From GWE2-42-39 sp942493345 (GTDB taxonomy: Bacteria; Bacteroidota; Bacteroidia; Bacteroidales; Prolixibacteraceae), in contig OW818695.1 in NCBI GenBank assembly GCA_942493345.1, forward strand, positions 2,542,001-2,606,000: a DNA stretch of 64,000 nt. The letters are read 5' to 3'. The notes beneath the pieces were generated by a model. It saw only the letters and a program-made list of their open reading frames with translations, ran no database searches and was not told the DNA's origin. Positions 24,557-33,271 of this stretch are shown piece by piece. The number at the start of each line of letters is the position of its first letter. The stretch's first letter is position 1. The position numbers were made by a program, and so were the translations under genes.

Positions 24557-25918
24557 ATGATTTTCACAAGATTTTTCACAAGATATTTCCATGACATTGT
24601 GATCGCGACGGAAGCAATTGTTGCGAACAAGATAAAATCCATTCTTACTGCTTTAGGAATTATTTTCGGTGTTGCTGCAGTTATTAGCATGCTGGCTATC
24701 GGGAATGGGGCCGAACAGGAAATCTTGGAGCAAATAAAAATGGTAGGGGTTAATAATATTATTGTTACTCCCAGTACTGTGGAACCCAATGGTGAAAAGG
24801 GGAATTCAGCAACAGGTGACGACAACGAGGGAGGAAAAAAGTTTTCGAAAGGATTAACGATGTCTGATCTGAGAGCGATTACCGAAGTTGTTCCCACGAT
24901 CGCAAAAATGAGCCCGGTTATTTCATGTAATTATTCTGTCATTATTGATGGGAAAAGCAAGCCAGTAGTGCTTGAGGGAATTGGTGTTAGCTATTTTGAT
25001 ATCTTCAATATTCAGCTTGAAAGAGGAACTAAAATCAATGAGAGCCAAGAGTTAAACGGACTGCCTGTTTGTATTATCGGGAACAATATAAAAAACGAAT
25101 TCTTCAAACAGGAAGACCCGATTGGAAAGCAAATAAAAGTAGGGCAAATATGGTTAACCGTTCTTGGTATTGTTGAAAAGCGTGATTTTACGGCATCCGC
25201 ATCCGATGAAATGGGGATCAGCAGTTCCGATAATAAAATTTTTATTCCCGCTCAAACCCTTTTGTTACGCTTTAAGAATAAGGGTTTAATCAGGGCTGAT
25301 GAAGTTGAGAAGTCAAATTCAAGGATGAATGCAAACAATCAAACAGCAAATAACGACGACAATAAAGACTATAACCAGCTCAGTAAAATTATTGTACAGG
25401 TTAAAGAAACCGAACAATTAGCGCAAACTGCAAACCTTATCAAACGAATGTTGTTCCGTCGTCATTCCGGCTTATATGATTTTGAAGTTTCAATCCCCGA
25501 ATTACTTTTAAAGCAGCAACAACGCACCAAAAATATTTTCAATATTGTTTTGGGTGCAATTGCCGGTATTTCATTAATTGTTGGCGGGATTGGCATCATG
25601 AACATCATGCTGGCTTCCGTTTTGGAACGAATTCGGGAAATTGGGGTGAGACAGGCAATTGGGGCATCGCAAAAAGATATTGTTGCTCAGTTTCTTGCCG
25701 AATCGACATTAATAAGCATTGCAGGAGGAATAATAGGCATCTTATTGGGGGTAGCTTTATCCCGGGTCATAACTGCGATTTTTGATATCAAAACCATCGT
25801 GTCGTTATTTAGTATCGTAATCGCTTTCGGGGTATCGGCTCTGGTCGGAATTTCTTTTGGATATCTGCCAGCTAAAAAAGCAGCAGAAAAAGACCCGGTA
25901 GAATCACTCAGGCAGTAA
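24557..25918 (+). CDS. MacB-like ABC transporter permease (no ATPase domain)
   Basis: 453 residues. Membrane helix 1 (ILTALGIIFGVAAVISML), a large periplasmic MacB core domain (about residues 45-320) and three C-terminal helices of the FtsX type (FNIVLGAIAGISLIVGGIGIMNIMLASVLERIREIGVRQAIGA, then two more), ending KKAAEKDPVESLRQ. This is the permease part of MacB without the N-terminal ATPase of E. coli MacB. The ATPase must come from another gene, and none is present in this cluster. Confidence 0.93.
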   Translation: MIFTRFFTRYFHDIVIATEAIVANKIKSILTALGIIFGVAAVISMLAIGNGAEQEILEQIKMVGVNNIIVTPSTVEPNGEKGNSATGDDNEGGKKFSKGLTMSDLRAITEVVPTIAKMSPVISCNYSVIIDGKSKPVVLEGIGVSYFDIFNIQLERGTKINESQELNGLPVCIIGNNIKNEFFKQEDPIGKQIKVGQIWLTVLGIVEKRDFTASASDEMGISSSDNKIFIPAQTLLLRFKNKGLIRADEVEKSNSRMNANNQTANNDDNKDYNQLSKIIVQVKETEQLAQTANLIKRMLFRRHSGLYDFEVSIPELLLKQQQRTKNIFNIVLGAIAGISLIVGGIGIMNIMLASVLERIREIGVRQAIGASQKDIVAQFLAESTLISIAGGIIGILLGVALSRVITAIFDIKTIVSLFSIVIAFGVSALVGISFGYLPAKKAAEKDPVESLRQ

Positions 25919-25934
25919 TTAAAAATTAATAAAA

Positions 25935-27416
25935 ATGAAGAAAATATATATCGCAATTCTTATCTGTTTTGTTTCAATAAATCTTTACAGCCAAGAGAAA
26001 ACATTAACACTTTCATTAGACGATGTTATAAAAATAGCTTCAGAGGGTTCAATTGATGCGTTCAGAAATAAAAATATGTACCGTGCCAGTTATTGGGAGT
26101 ACCGTTACTATAAAGCCGATAAATTGCCCAGCCTGACATTGGAGGCCACGCCTTTCGATTTTAACCGCTACCGTTATAAAGACTATAACTTTCAAACCAA
26201 TGAAGAAGAATTTGTTTTGAAAGAATCTTTGGGGTCGGACGTTAATTTGTCATTGAGCCAAAATATAGCGCTTACAGGAGGACGTTTATTTTTAAGTACC
26301 GGGATGGAACGGATTAAAAATTTCTCGGGAAATGAAAATACCCTGTTTAAATCGACTCCGGTTAGTATTGGCTATTCTCAGAATATTAACGGTTACAATG
26401 CCTTGAAATGGGACACAAAAATTGAACCGTTAAAGTTTGAGAAGGCTAAAAAACAGCTAATCCAGTCGAATGAAGTTCTTGCATGGAAAGCAGCTACCCG
26501 TTTTTTTAACCTGGTGGAGGCCCAGATTGAACTTAGCGTAGCAGAGCAAAGTCTGGCCATTTCGGATACTTTATATCGGATTGGGAGTGGAAGGTTTCAG
26601 GTGGGCACAGTAACCCAGAACGATTTATTGACCCTGGAACTTCGCTTGCTTAATTCGAAGCAGGCTCTGAGCAGGGCCAAAACCCAAGTTCAGCGTTTCC
26701 AATCGGAACTTAATTCGTTTTTATCATTAGACAAATCGACGGTGATCGATTGTGTCGTCCCGTTTAATATTCCGAAAGTTCAGATAAATGCCGATGTTGC
26801 TATTTCAAATGCGGTAATCAATAACCCCGAAATGATTAACCTGAAGCAGCGGATGCTGGAAGCTGATGAAACGGTTGCAAGACGAAAATCGGAAGCCGGA
26901 TTCAATACAAGCCTTTATGCATTATATGGTCTCGATCAATCGTCGGCCGATTTCAGCGATGCGTATAAAGATCCGGACAACAGTCAGCGTTTACGGATTG
27001 GCTTAAATATCCCGATTGTGGACTGGGGTAAACGGAAAGGGCGCTACCAAATGGCAAAATACAACAGGGAAGTTGAACTGGCCAGTATCGAACAAGATAA
27101 GATTGATTTTGAACAAGGTGTTTATCAGGATGTAATCGATTTTAATTTGCAGGCCGAACAGGTTCGCAATGCGGCAATTGCCGATACTGTAGCTCAAAAA
27201 GGCTACGAGGTTGCTTTGCAACGTTTCCTAATTGGAAAGGTCGATGTGATTACATGGAACCAGTCCCGGGTTGATATGGAAAATGCCAAAAAATCATACA
27301 TCAGCGCAATACGCCAGTATTGGGGATATTATTATTCTCTTCGGATATCGACATTGTACGATTATATAAAAAACGAAGCTCTGTCGGTTGAATATGATGT
27401 ATTACTTCAAAAATAG
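25935..27416 (+). CDS. TolC-family outer membrane efflux protein
   Basis: 493 residues. A signal peptide (MKKIYIAILICFVSINLYSQ) precedes an outer membrane factor built from two similar halves of long helices; typical segments are LSLDDVIKIASEGSIDA, NLSLSQNIALTGGRLFLS and the repeat-half VATRKS-like TVARRKSEAGFNTSLYALYG with LRIGLNIPIVDWGKRKGRYQMAK. It forms the trimeric outer membrane and periplasmic channel for the adaptors and permease encoded beside it. Spacing is 16 bp to the permease and 5 bp to the second adaptor, so one operon. Confidence 0.92.
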   Translation: MKKIYIAILICFVSINLYSQEKTLTLSLDDVIKIASEGSIDAFRNKNMYRASYWEYRYYKADKLPSLTLEATPFDFNRYRYKDYNFQTNEEEFVLKESLGSDVNLSLSQNIALTGGRLFLSTGMERIKNFSGNENTLFKSTPVSIGYSQNINGYNALKWDTKIEPLKFEKAKKQLIQSNEVLAWKAATRFFNLVEAQIELSVAEQSLAISDTLYRIGSGRFQVGTVTQNDLLTLELRLLNSKQALSRAKTQVQRFQSELNSFLSLDKSTVIDCVVPFNIPKVQINADVAISNAVINNPEMINLKQRMLEADETVARRKSEAGFNTSLYALYGLDQSSADFSDAYKDPDNSQRLRIGLNIPIVDWGKRKGRYQMAKYNREVELASIEQDKIDFEQGVYQDVIDFNLQAEQVRNAAIADTVAQKGYEVALQRFLIGKVDVITWNQSRVDMENAKKSYISAIRQYWGYYYSLRISTLYDYIKNEALSVEYDVLLQK

Positions 27417-27421
27417 AAGCG

Positions 27422-28663
27422 ATGAAAAAACGAGTAATCATATTAGTTGTATCATTACTGACCTTAGTTGTTATTGCCTTATCAGTAATTGGATTAAAGG
27501 AGGGGTACAAATCCGAAGAAATTTATATTGTACAAAAAGGGGAAATTACATCGACGATTAAATGTATTGGCGAAGTAAGAGGAGGAAAAGCAACCCCAAT
27601 TGGAATGCCTGATGTTCTGCGGGATTGGAGTTTGCGTGTCTATATGTACAAAATTATTGATCTTGTGCAGGATGGGAAAACAATAAAAAAGGGCGATTAT
27701 GTTGCCAAACTTGATGAATCGGCGCTTACCAATAATTTGAGAAATCAGATTCAGGAAAAGGAAAAGTATGATTCTGACCTGAGATATGCAGTTTTAGATA
27801 GCACGGTTGTTTTAACTGCTTTTCGTGAAGATATTAAAAATCTGTTTATCAATTTGGAATATGTGAAAATTGACTTGGAACAATCAAAATATGAATCGGG
27901 AGTAGAACAACGGAAAACCAAAATGAGTTATCAAAAAGCTGAAATTGCCCTGGAGAAAAAACGACGCGACTATCATTTAGAACAGAATAAGTTAAAAATA
28001 AGAATAATCAGACAAGAAAAACGGGTGCAGGAATTACAGCAAATGATTAATAAATACCAGGAAGCCATCAAGGCTACCCGGATTGTTTGCACCGAAGGTG
28101 GTTTGGTGATGTTTGAGAAAGATTATTCAGGAAAAAAATACTCGAAAGATTCACAGGTTTATATGTACATGGATGCTCCGATTGCTACATTGCCTGATAT
28201 GACAACGGTTATAAGTTTTGCGAATGTGAAAGAAATCGATGTTACCAAAATTCATTTAAATGATAGCGTAATAATTTCTGTTGATGCCTTACCCAAGAAA
28301 AAATTTACAGGGAGAGTCGTGAAAATTGCAAATATGGGTGAAGATCATAAAAACTTTGACATGAAAGTTTTTAAAGTGGATATCCGGTTTGATTTCTCTG
28401 ACCCCGAATTAAAGCCAGGGATGACCTGTAATAACGATATCGTCTTTTGCCATTATAGCGATGCATTAATCGTTCCGGCTGAAACGGTATTTTCAGAAAA
28501 CGGACAATCATTTGTATATCTGAAAAACGGTTCGGAAATTGCCAGGCAAAATGTAAAAACAGGAGGCGAGGATGAAAAAAACATTGCAATACTGGAAGGT
28601 TTGAAAGAAGGAGACAAGATATTAATGAATAAACCGGGAACAGAGCAATTGGCAAAACTTTAA
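27422..28663 (+). CDS. HlyD/MacA-like periplasmic adaptor subunit (second adaptor)
   Basis: 413 residues with the same layout as the first adaptor: membrane anchor (about 4-24), lipoyl half (IVQKGEITSTIKCIGEVRGG, YVAKLDESALTNNL), helical hairpin (about 100-215), second lipoyl half (IVCTEGGLVMFEKDYSG) and barrel (EIDVTKIHLNDSVIISVDALP, LIVPAETVFSENGQSFVYL). It is clearly related to, but quite diverged from, the adaptor at 23158, and lacks its charged tail. Two adaptors in one tripartite cluster may form a heteromeric ring or serve two permeases. Confidence 0.88.
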   Translation: MKKRVIILVVSLLTLVVIALSVIGLKEGYKSEEIYIVQKGEITSTIKCIGEVRGGKATPIGMPDVLRDWSLRVYMYKIIDLVQDGKTIKKGDYVAKLDESALTNNLRNQIQEKEKYDSDLRYAVLDSTVVLTAFREDIKNLFINLEYVKIDLEQSKYESGVEQRKTKMSYQKAEIALEKKRRDYHLEQNKLKIRIIRQEKRVQELQQMINKYQEAIKATRIVCTEGGLVMFEKDYSGKKYSKDSQVYMYMDAPIATLPDMTTVISFANVKEIDVTKIHLNDSVIISVDALPKKKFTGRVVKIANMGEDHKNFDMKVFKVDIRFDFSDPELKPGMTCNNDIVFCHYSDALIVPAETVFSENGQSFVYLKNGSEIARQNVKTGGEDEKNIAILEGLKEGDKILMNKPGTEQLAKL

Positions 28664-28876
28664 TCTGTTTTCATCCTCGGCTATTTTTTTTGATAAACTT
28701 TTTTTGTCCACCTCAGTATAAATATAAGCGACAAGATTTATCCTGTTAGTTTGACCCGTTATGCCGAATTTGAAAGGTTCTGATTTTTTGTTATTCAATC
28801 GGTTGAACGAGAGTTACCAAATTGTTAAACCGGATGTAAAAAAGAAAATCGGTTCAATGTTCATCACTGAAGGTTT

Positions 28877-28884
28877 TATCTTTG
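28877..28884 (+). promoter_or_regulatory. Possible -7 box of mdh
   Basis: TATCTTTG matches TAnnTTTG, 40 bp before the mdh ATG. No TTG at the expected -33 distance was found. Confidence 0.4.
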
Positions 28885-28924
28885 TTGGCGCAAAAAAAGT
28901 ACTAAAAAATCAAATAATACACGT

Positions 28925-29860
28925 ATGAAAGTAACAGTAGTTGGTGCTGGAAATGTTGGTGCAACCTGTGCTCAGATTGTTGCCGAAAAAAACATTGTTC
29001 AGGAAGTTGTTTTAGTTGATATCAAAGAAGGTTTATCAGAAGGCAAGTCGCTTGATTTATGGCAAACTGCCCCCATTAATTATTACGATACCCGCTTGGT
29101 CGGTTCTACAAACGATTATTCAAAAACTGCCGGTTCTGAAGTAGTTGTTATTACTTCGGGCGTTCCCCGTAAACCGGGAATGAGCCGCGACGACCTGATT
29201 TCAATCAATGCAGGAATTGTAAAAAATGTAACTGAAAATGTTATAAAATACTCTCCTGAAGCAAAAATTATTATCGTTTCGAATCCGTTGGATGTAATGA
29301 CATACGCATCGTATGTTACTTCCAAATTTCCGAAAAGCCGCGTGATGGGTATGGCCGGTGTTCTCGACACTGCCCGCTACCGCGCATTTTTAGCCGAAGC
29401 GCTGGATGTTTCGCCACGCGATATTCAGGCTTTGCTGATGGGCGGACACGGCGATACGATGGTGCCGCTACCACGCTACACAACCGTTTCAGGTATTCCT
29501 GTAACGGAACTGATTGATGCCGACAAACTCGAAGCAATCATTACCCGCACGAAAAACGGTGGGGGCGAACTGGTAAACCTGATGGGAACTTCTGCCTGGT
29601 ATGCTCCGGGTTCGGCTGCAGCTCAAATGGTTGAAGCAATTGTGATGGATCAGAAACGTATTTTCCCTTGCTGTGTGAAACTGGAAGGCGAATATGGTTT
29701 GAACAACATGTTTGTTGGCGTTCCGGTTAAACTGGGCAAAAACGGCATTGAGGAAATCATCGAAGTGAAGTTGAACGAAGAAGAAAAAGCACTGCTAGTA
29801 GAGTCATCAAAAGCTGTAAAAAGTATCATGGATGTTCTCGACGGAATGAATATTTTATAA
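28925..29860 (+). CDS. mdh: Malate dehydrogenase (lactate dehydrogenase-like type)
   Basis: 311 residues. It interconverts malate and oxaloacetate with NAD in the TCA cycle. The Rossmann loop is GAGNVGATCAQ at residues 7-17, the coenzyme-selecting acidic residue is in VLVDIKEG, the mobile substrate loop is SGVPRKPGMSRDDLI, and the catalytic His lies in GGHGDTMVPLPR. This is the LDH-like MDH common in Bacteroidota rather than the E. coli type. A strong terminator follows, so it is probably monocistronic. Confidence 0.96.
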   Translation: MKVTVVGAGNVGATCAQIVAEKNIVQEVVLVDIKEGLSEGKSLDLWQTAPINYYDTRLVGSTNDYSKTAGSEVVVITSGVPRKPGMSRDDLISINAGIVKNVTENVIKYSPEAKIIIVSNPLDVMTYASYVTSKFPKSRVMGMAGVLDTARYRAFLAEALDVSPRDIQALLMGGHGDTMVPLPRYTTVSGIPVTELIDADKLEAIITRTKNGGGELVNLMGTSAWYAPGSAAAQMVEAIVMDQKRIFPCCVKLEGEYGLNNMFVGVPVKLGKNGIEEIIEVKLNEEEKALLVESSKAVKSIMDVLDGMNIL

Positions 29861-29891
29861 GAGCATTCTGAAAAATATAATCTATCTTTAA

Positions 29892-29920
29892 TGTCCTGCC
29901 TTGGCAGGACATTTTTTTTA
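29892..29920 (+). terminator. Intrinsic terminator of mdh
   Basis: TGTCCTGCC, loop TT, GGCAGGACA and then an eight-base T-run; a perfect 9-bp stem 31 bp after the mdh stop. Confidence 0.9.
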
Positions 29921-29954
29921 TTACTCATCGGATGAAGCGAAGTTATTTATAAAG

Positions 29955-30389
29955 ATGCTGGAACTCGAATTGCATATCGTAGAACTCGAAAGGAATAATT
30001 ATCACATCATGATTGAGGGGGAATTTCACGATGGTGAAAAATGTATGTGGATTGTCGATACCGGTGCATCGAAAACAGTACTCGACAAAAACCTGGAAGA
30101 CTATTACCAACTGCTCGATACTGAAAATGCCGACGAGTTTCAAAGCGCCGGCATCAACGAAGGGATGGTAGATACACAAGTGGGTATTACCGGGCATTTG
30201 CGTTTTGGTAAATTGCTGGTCGAAGATTTGAAAGTTGCCCTGATCGACCTCAGCCATGTAAACGACATCTATTCAAAATATTCTGATTATAAAATTGCCG
30301 GACTGCTCGGAGGCGACATTCTGAAAAAGCACAGGGCCGTTATCGATTATAATAAAAGCAAAATCTTTTTCTTTTCATATTCAAAATAA
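29955..30389 (+). CDS. Retropepsin-like aspartyl protease-fold protein
   Basis: 144 residues from the ATG at 29955 (MLELELHIVELERNNYH). An upstream TTG frame starts inside the mdh terminator hairpin and is rejected. The hallmark is WIVDTGASKTVLDKNL at about residue 30, the D-T-G-A-S active-site loop of retroviral-type aspartic proteases, followed by a second-half GLLGGDIL motif resembling the Ile-Gly-hydrophobic region. Such single-domain proteins act as homodimers. No signal peptide is seen, so a cytosolic location is likely. The substrate is unknown. Confidence 0.8.
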   Translation: MLELELHIVELERNNYHIMIEGEFHDGEKCMWIVDTGASKTVLDKNLEDYYQLLDTENADEFQSAGINEGMVDTQVGITGHLRFGKLLVEDLKVALIDLSHVNDIYSKYSDYKIAGLLGGDILKKHRAVIDYNKSKIFFFSYSK

Positions 30390-30455
30390 TTTTCATCGAC
30401 GCAACGAAATGGCACAAAGAAGCATCCTGAAAAATATTAACTAAAACTCTAAAAT

Positions 30456-30905
30456 ATGAAAAGGCTACGGATTGTAATTATTGTTTTAATGGTTGTTACG
30501 TCATTCAACTTTATCAGGTGCTCGAAAATAGCAGATTCGGAAATAAGTACTATTTCAAAAATGGACTTTGATAAATTATCCTTTGATCATTCAATGAAAG
30601 GATGGGAGTTATATAGTTGGCCGAATGGAAATGATTACAATTATTCGATTTTGATGGGAACCAATAGAGCAAAATCCTATGAAGAGATTACCTCCAATAA
30701 AATAATTGTGTTTGGCAAAAGTTCACTTAAAATGTTACTTGATAAGTTTCCTGCAGAAGAAAATATATTTTGGTTTGGCAAAAAATGGATAGAGAGGTCT
30801 GGAAATAATAATTATGAATTTTTTGCCATGCCTGGTAATGAAACGATAAACGAAATAAAAGAATATTGCACTCAGAAAAAATTGACATTAATTGTAAGCG
30901 ACTAA
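30456..30905 (+). CDS. Hypothetical lipoprotein
   Basis: 149 residues. The N-terminus MKRLRIVIIVLMVVTSFNFIRCSK is a lipoprotein-like signal with the cysteine at residue 22. The mature part is small and mixed, with aromatic residues (HSMKGWELYSWPNGNDYNY) and a C-terminal EYCTQKKLTLIVSD. I recognise no family. It is 66 bp downstream of the retropepsin-like gene and is followed by a strong bidirectional terminator. Confidence 0.65.
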   Translation: MKRLRIVIIVLMVVTSFNFIRCSKIADSEISTISKMDFDKLSFDHSMKGWELYSWPNGNDYNYSILMGTNRAKSYEEITSNKIIVFGKSSLKMLLDKFPAEENIFWFGKKWIERSGNNNYEFFAMPGNETINEIKEYCTQKKLTLIVSD

Positions 30906-30953
30906 CTCAACCGGTTTCAAAAATAGAATTCGAATCAATTATGTTTGTAAATC

Positions 30954-31001
30954 AAAAAAAAGCGCACCGCAAACTGTGAAGTTTGCGGTGCGCTTTTTTT
31001 G
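30954..31001. terminator. Strong bidirectional terminator
   Basis: AGCGCACCGCAAAC (30961-30974), loop TGTGAA, GTTTGCGGTGCGCT (30981-30994) is a perfect 14-bp stem, with A7 before and T7 after. It serves the plus-strand lipoprotein gene and the minus-strand DUF1080 gene that converge here. Confidence 0.92.
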
Positions 31002-31026
31002 ATTGCGGTGTTAGTCTTTTGACTTA

Positions 31027-32286
31027 TTACAGCGGTTTAATGATCAGGTTTTTCCATTGTACTTTAATGCCGCCGCCATTGTGTATCTGGAGGGCGATGC
31101 GTCCGTTTGCCCGACCAATCAGGGAATCGTTCAGGTGGGTCATTTCCTGTCCGTTGAGCCAGGTGGTTACATCGGAACCTACTACTTTAATACGCATGGT
31201 GTTCCATTCGCCGGGTTTGAGTATTTCTTCTTTTTCATCGGGAATCTGGTTCAGCCAGCCGCGTCCGTACGATTCGTAAATACCTCCCGAATCCTTTCCT
31301 TTGGGGGCCACTTCTACCTGCCATCCTGAAACCTTTGTGCCATCAACAGTAGAACGGAAAAAGATACCGCTGTTGCCGTTCGAAATTTGTTTGAAATCGA
31401 CCGAAAGGTCAAAGTCTTTGTAGTATTTTTCTGTACCCAGGTATCCATAGGCTTTGTCGGGGCCGCTTTCGCATACCAGCAGGCTGTCTTCAACAAACCA
31501 TTTTTCTGTTCCGTAGGCAATCCAGCCGGTAAGGTCAACTCTATTAAAGAGCGATGCCGCTTGTTTTTCTTTCTTCGGAAGTTCTTTGATTTTTATATTT
31601 CGGAACCAGGCTTTGCTGCCATGATCCTGCAAACTGATGTACCCGGTTTCCGACAGACCGTATTCGGGGGCCGAAGTCCACTTTCCACTATTCTTCAAGC
31701 TAACCCATTCCGGTGTCCAGGCTTCAAATTCTACAATTTTTTCTCCATTCAGCCAATGTTCGACATGCCCGTTATCGAAAATTATTTTTGAAGTATTCCA
31801 TTCCCCTACGGGTTTCAATTTCTTTTTGGTCATATCGGCTACATGCATGGCATAGTCGGCCCCGGTTAGTTGCCAGTCTTCTACTTTCTGCGGAAAACCC
31901 ACATCGTCGAGCAATTGGTATTCGGGACCTGTAAGATAAGGAGTTTTAAATTTTTCACTTTCAATCACATGGTACATCACCCCGCTGTTTCCTTCGGCTG
32001 CTATTTTCCAGTCCCAAGCCAGTTCGAAATTATCGTACTGTTTTTCGGTAATGATGTAGCCATTTAAGTCAGCCCCGGTACCGTTTGCAGCAAGGCAAGC
32101 ATTTTCAACAGTCCATCCGCTAATGCCGGGCGCATTGTAGCTTTTCCATCCATTTAGGCTTTGTCCATCGAATAATAGTTGCCATCCATTCTGGCTTTCC
32201 TGCGGGGTCAATACATTTTGTTTTTCGGCACAACCAAAGAACAAAGTAGCTGTCAATGCGATCAATGATAAAAATTGGTTCTTCAT
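31027..32286 (-). CDS. Two-domain DUF1080 (3-keto-disaccharide hydrolase-like) lipoprotein
   Basis: 419 residues. The lipoprotein signal ends FFGCAEKQ (Cys19). Two tandem concanavalin-like DUF1080 domains follow: about 30-215 (NGWQLLFDGQSLNGWKSY to YISLQDHGSKAWFRNIKIKEL) and about 240-419 (ASLFNRVDLTGWIAYG to GRIALQIHNGGGIKVQWKNLIIKPL). DUF1080 proteins include 3-keto-glycoside hydrolases and are abundant in polysaccharide-degrading Bacteroidota. A surface or periplasmic role in carbohydrate use is likely, with substrate unknown. No SusC/D genes are nearby. Confidence 0.9.
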   Translation of the reverse strand: MKNQFLSLIALTATLFFGCAEKQNVLTPQESQNGWQLLFDGQSLNGWKSYNAPGISGWTVENACLAANGTGADLNGYIITEKQYDNFELAWDWKIAAEGNSGVMYHVIESEKFKTPYLTGPEYQLLDDVGFPQKVEDWQLTGADYAMHVADMTKKKLKPVGEWNTSKIIFDNGHVEHWLNGEKIVEFEAWTPEWVSLKNSGKWTSAPEYGLSETGYISLQDHGSKAWFRNIKIKELPKKEKQAASLFNRVDLTGWIAYGTEKWFVEDSLLVCESGPDKAYGYLGTEKYYKDFDLSVDFKQISNGNSGIFFRSTVDGTKVSGWQVEVAPKGKDSGGIYESYGRGWLNQIPDEKEEILKPGEWNTMRIKVVGSDVTTWLNGQEMTHLNDSLIGRANGRIALQIHNGGGIKVQWKNLIIKPL

Positions 32287-32379
32287 GGTTTACAAATTAT
32301 TGAATTTTACAGTTTTTCTATGAGCATAAAAATACAATTGTTTTTGTTTTGAACATCGCAACAATTGTGAGAGAATTTG

Positions 32380-33186
32380 TTATTTTCCTCCTTCAACTTC
32401 TTTCAAGTCGCCCGATAAATCATTCGTTAAATCGGTTTCCAGAAAACCGCCTTCTTCCGGGAGCATCAGTTTGAAATTGTTGATCTGGTCGAGCCACAAT
32501 TCCCCTTTCGAAAGTTCAATTTCCAAGACATGGCCGCCAAAATTCTGATCGTCGGATAAAAAATGAAGATGGTAGCCGGGAACATTAATGCCGGTTACAA
32601 ACGGAGGGCAGTAAAAACCACTCAGCGTTCCGGTAACCGATTGTGCTTCGAATTCGGGCTGGGTGGCAGTTACTTCCACCAGCGGCCGGTATGGTTTCTG
32701 TTGCGCGGGTACGCTCCTGGTTTTTACCCTGCGAAAAGTGCCGTGCAGTTTGATCGCATAAAACAGGTTGGAACTGACCATCAGACTGTCGATTGTTGTT
32801 TTCAGTCCCGGATACGACATGTTTGAAACATCGTATTTAATTTCAGGATTGAAAAATGTTACGGTTGCAAACGGGGAGAGAACACTTTTTTCGGGTTTGT
32901 AAATTTTCCCATCAGCTTTTATCTGGTAAAACGAGCCATCCAGAAAAATCATTTCACCGTTGAGGGTGTGGAAAGTTCCGATACCAAAATTGCCAAAGTC
33001 GGAAAGTTTTGAAAGGGGAGTGGTCCCGTCGTAAACACCCTGCATCAGCGCATCGATAGTTGAAACCTGCACGATCGACTGAGGTTGCTCTTCCTCTTTT
33101 GAACAAGAAAAAGCAAGAAGAAAGACTACCAGATAAATCGTTGAACCGAGTAAAAAATGACGGTTGGAATTTTTGTTTTTTATCAT
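32380..33186 (-). CDS. Alpha-acetolactate decarboxylase, predicted lipoprotein
   Basis: 268 residues. It should convert acetolactate to acetoin with a zinc ion. The metal ligands are visible as His206, His208 and His219 in GYHLHFLSDDQNFGGHVLE; the 2- and 11-residue spacing equals that of the characterised Brevibacillus enzyme (His194/196/207). The conserved fold start is QGVYDGTTPLSKLSDFGNFGIGTF, and the arginine-rich strand is KLHGTFRRVKTRS. A lipoprotein signal precedes Cys28 (LLAFSCSKEEE), which would place it outside the cytoplasm; biochemical acetolactate pathways are normally cytosolic. No alsS is adjacent. Confidence 0.88.
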   Translation of the reverse strand: MIKNKNSNRHFLLGSTIYLVVFLLAFSCSKEEEQPQSIVQVSTIDALMQGVYDGTTPLSKLSDFGNFGIGTFHTLNGEMIFLDGSFYQIKADGKIYKPEKSVLSPFATVTFFNPEIKYDVSNMSYPGLKTTIDSLMVSSNLFYAIKLHGTFRRVKTRSVPAQQKPYRPLVEVTATQPEFEAQSVTGTLSGFYCPPFVTGINVPGYHLHFLSDDQNFGGHVLEIELSKGELWLDQINNFKLMLPEEGGFLETDLTNDLSGDLKEVEGGK

Positions 33187-33203
33187 CAGAAAAGTTGATA
33201 AGA

Positions 33204-33244
33204 TAAAAAAACAGAGATTAATCGTTTTATTGACTAATCCCTGT
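33204..33244 (-). terminator. Intrinsic terminator of the lipoprotein gene at 33272
   Basis: Minus strand: ACAGGGATTA, 15-base loop, TAATCTCTGT then TTTTTT. Nearly perfect 10-bp stem 28 bp after the stop. Confidence 0.7.
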
Positions 33245-33271
33245 CTGTATGTTTTAATTTAATCGATGTTT

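Noticed and set aside
29901..29954. Longer N-terminus of the retropepsin-like protein from a TTG
   Set aside because: The TTG lies inside the mdh terminator hairpin; the ATG at 29955 starts the recognisable protein.
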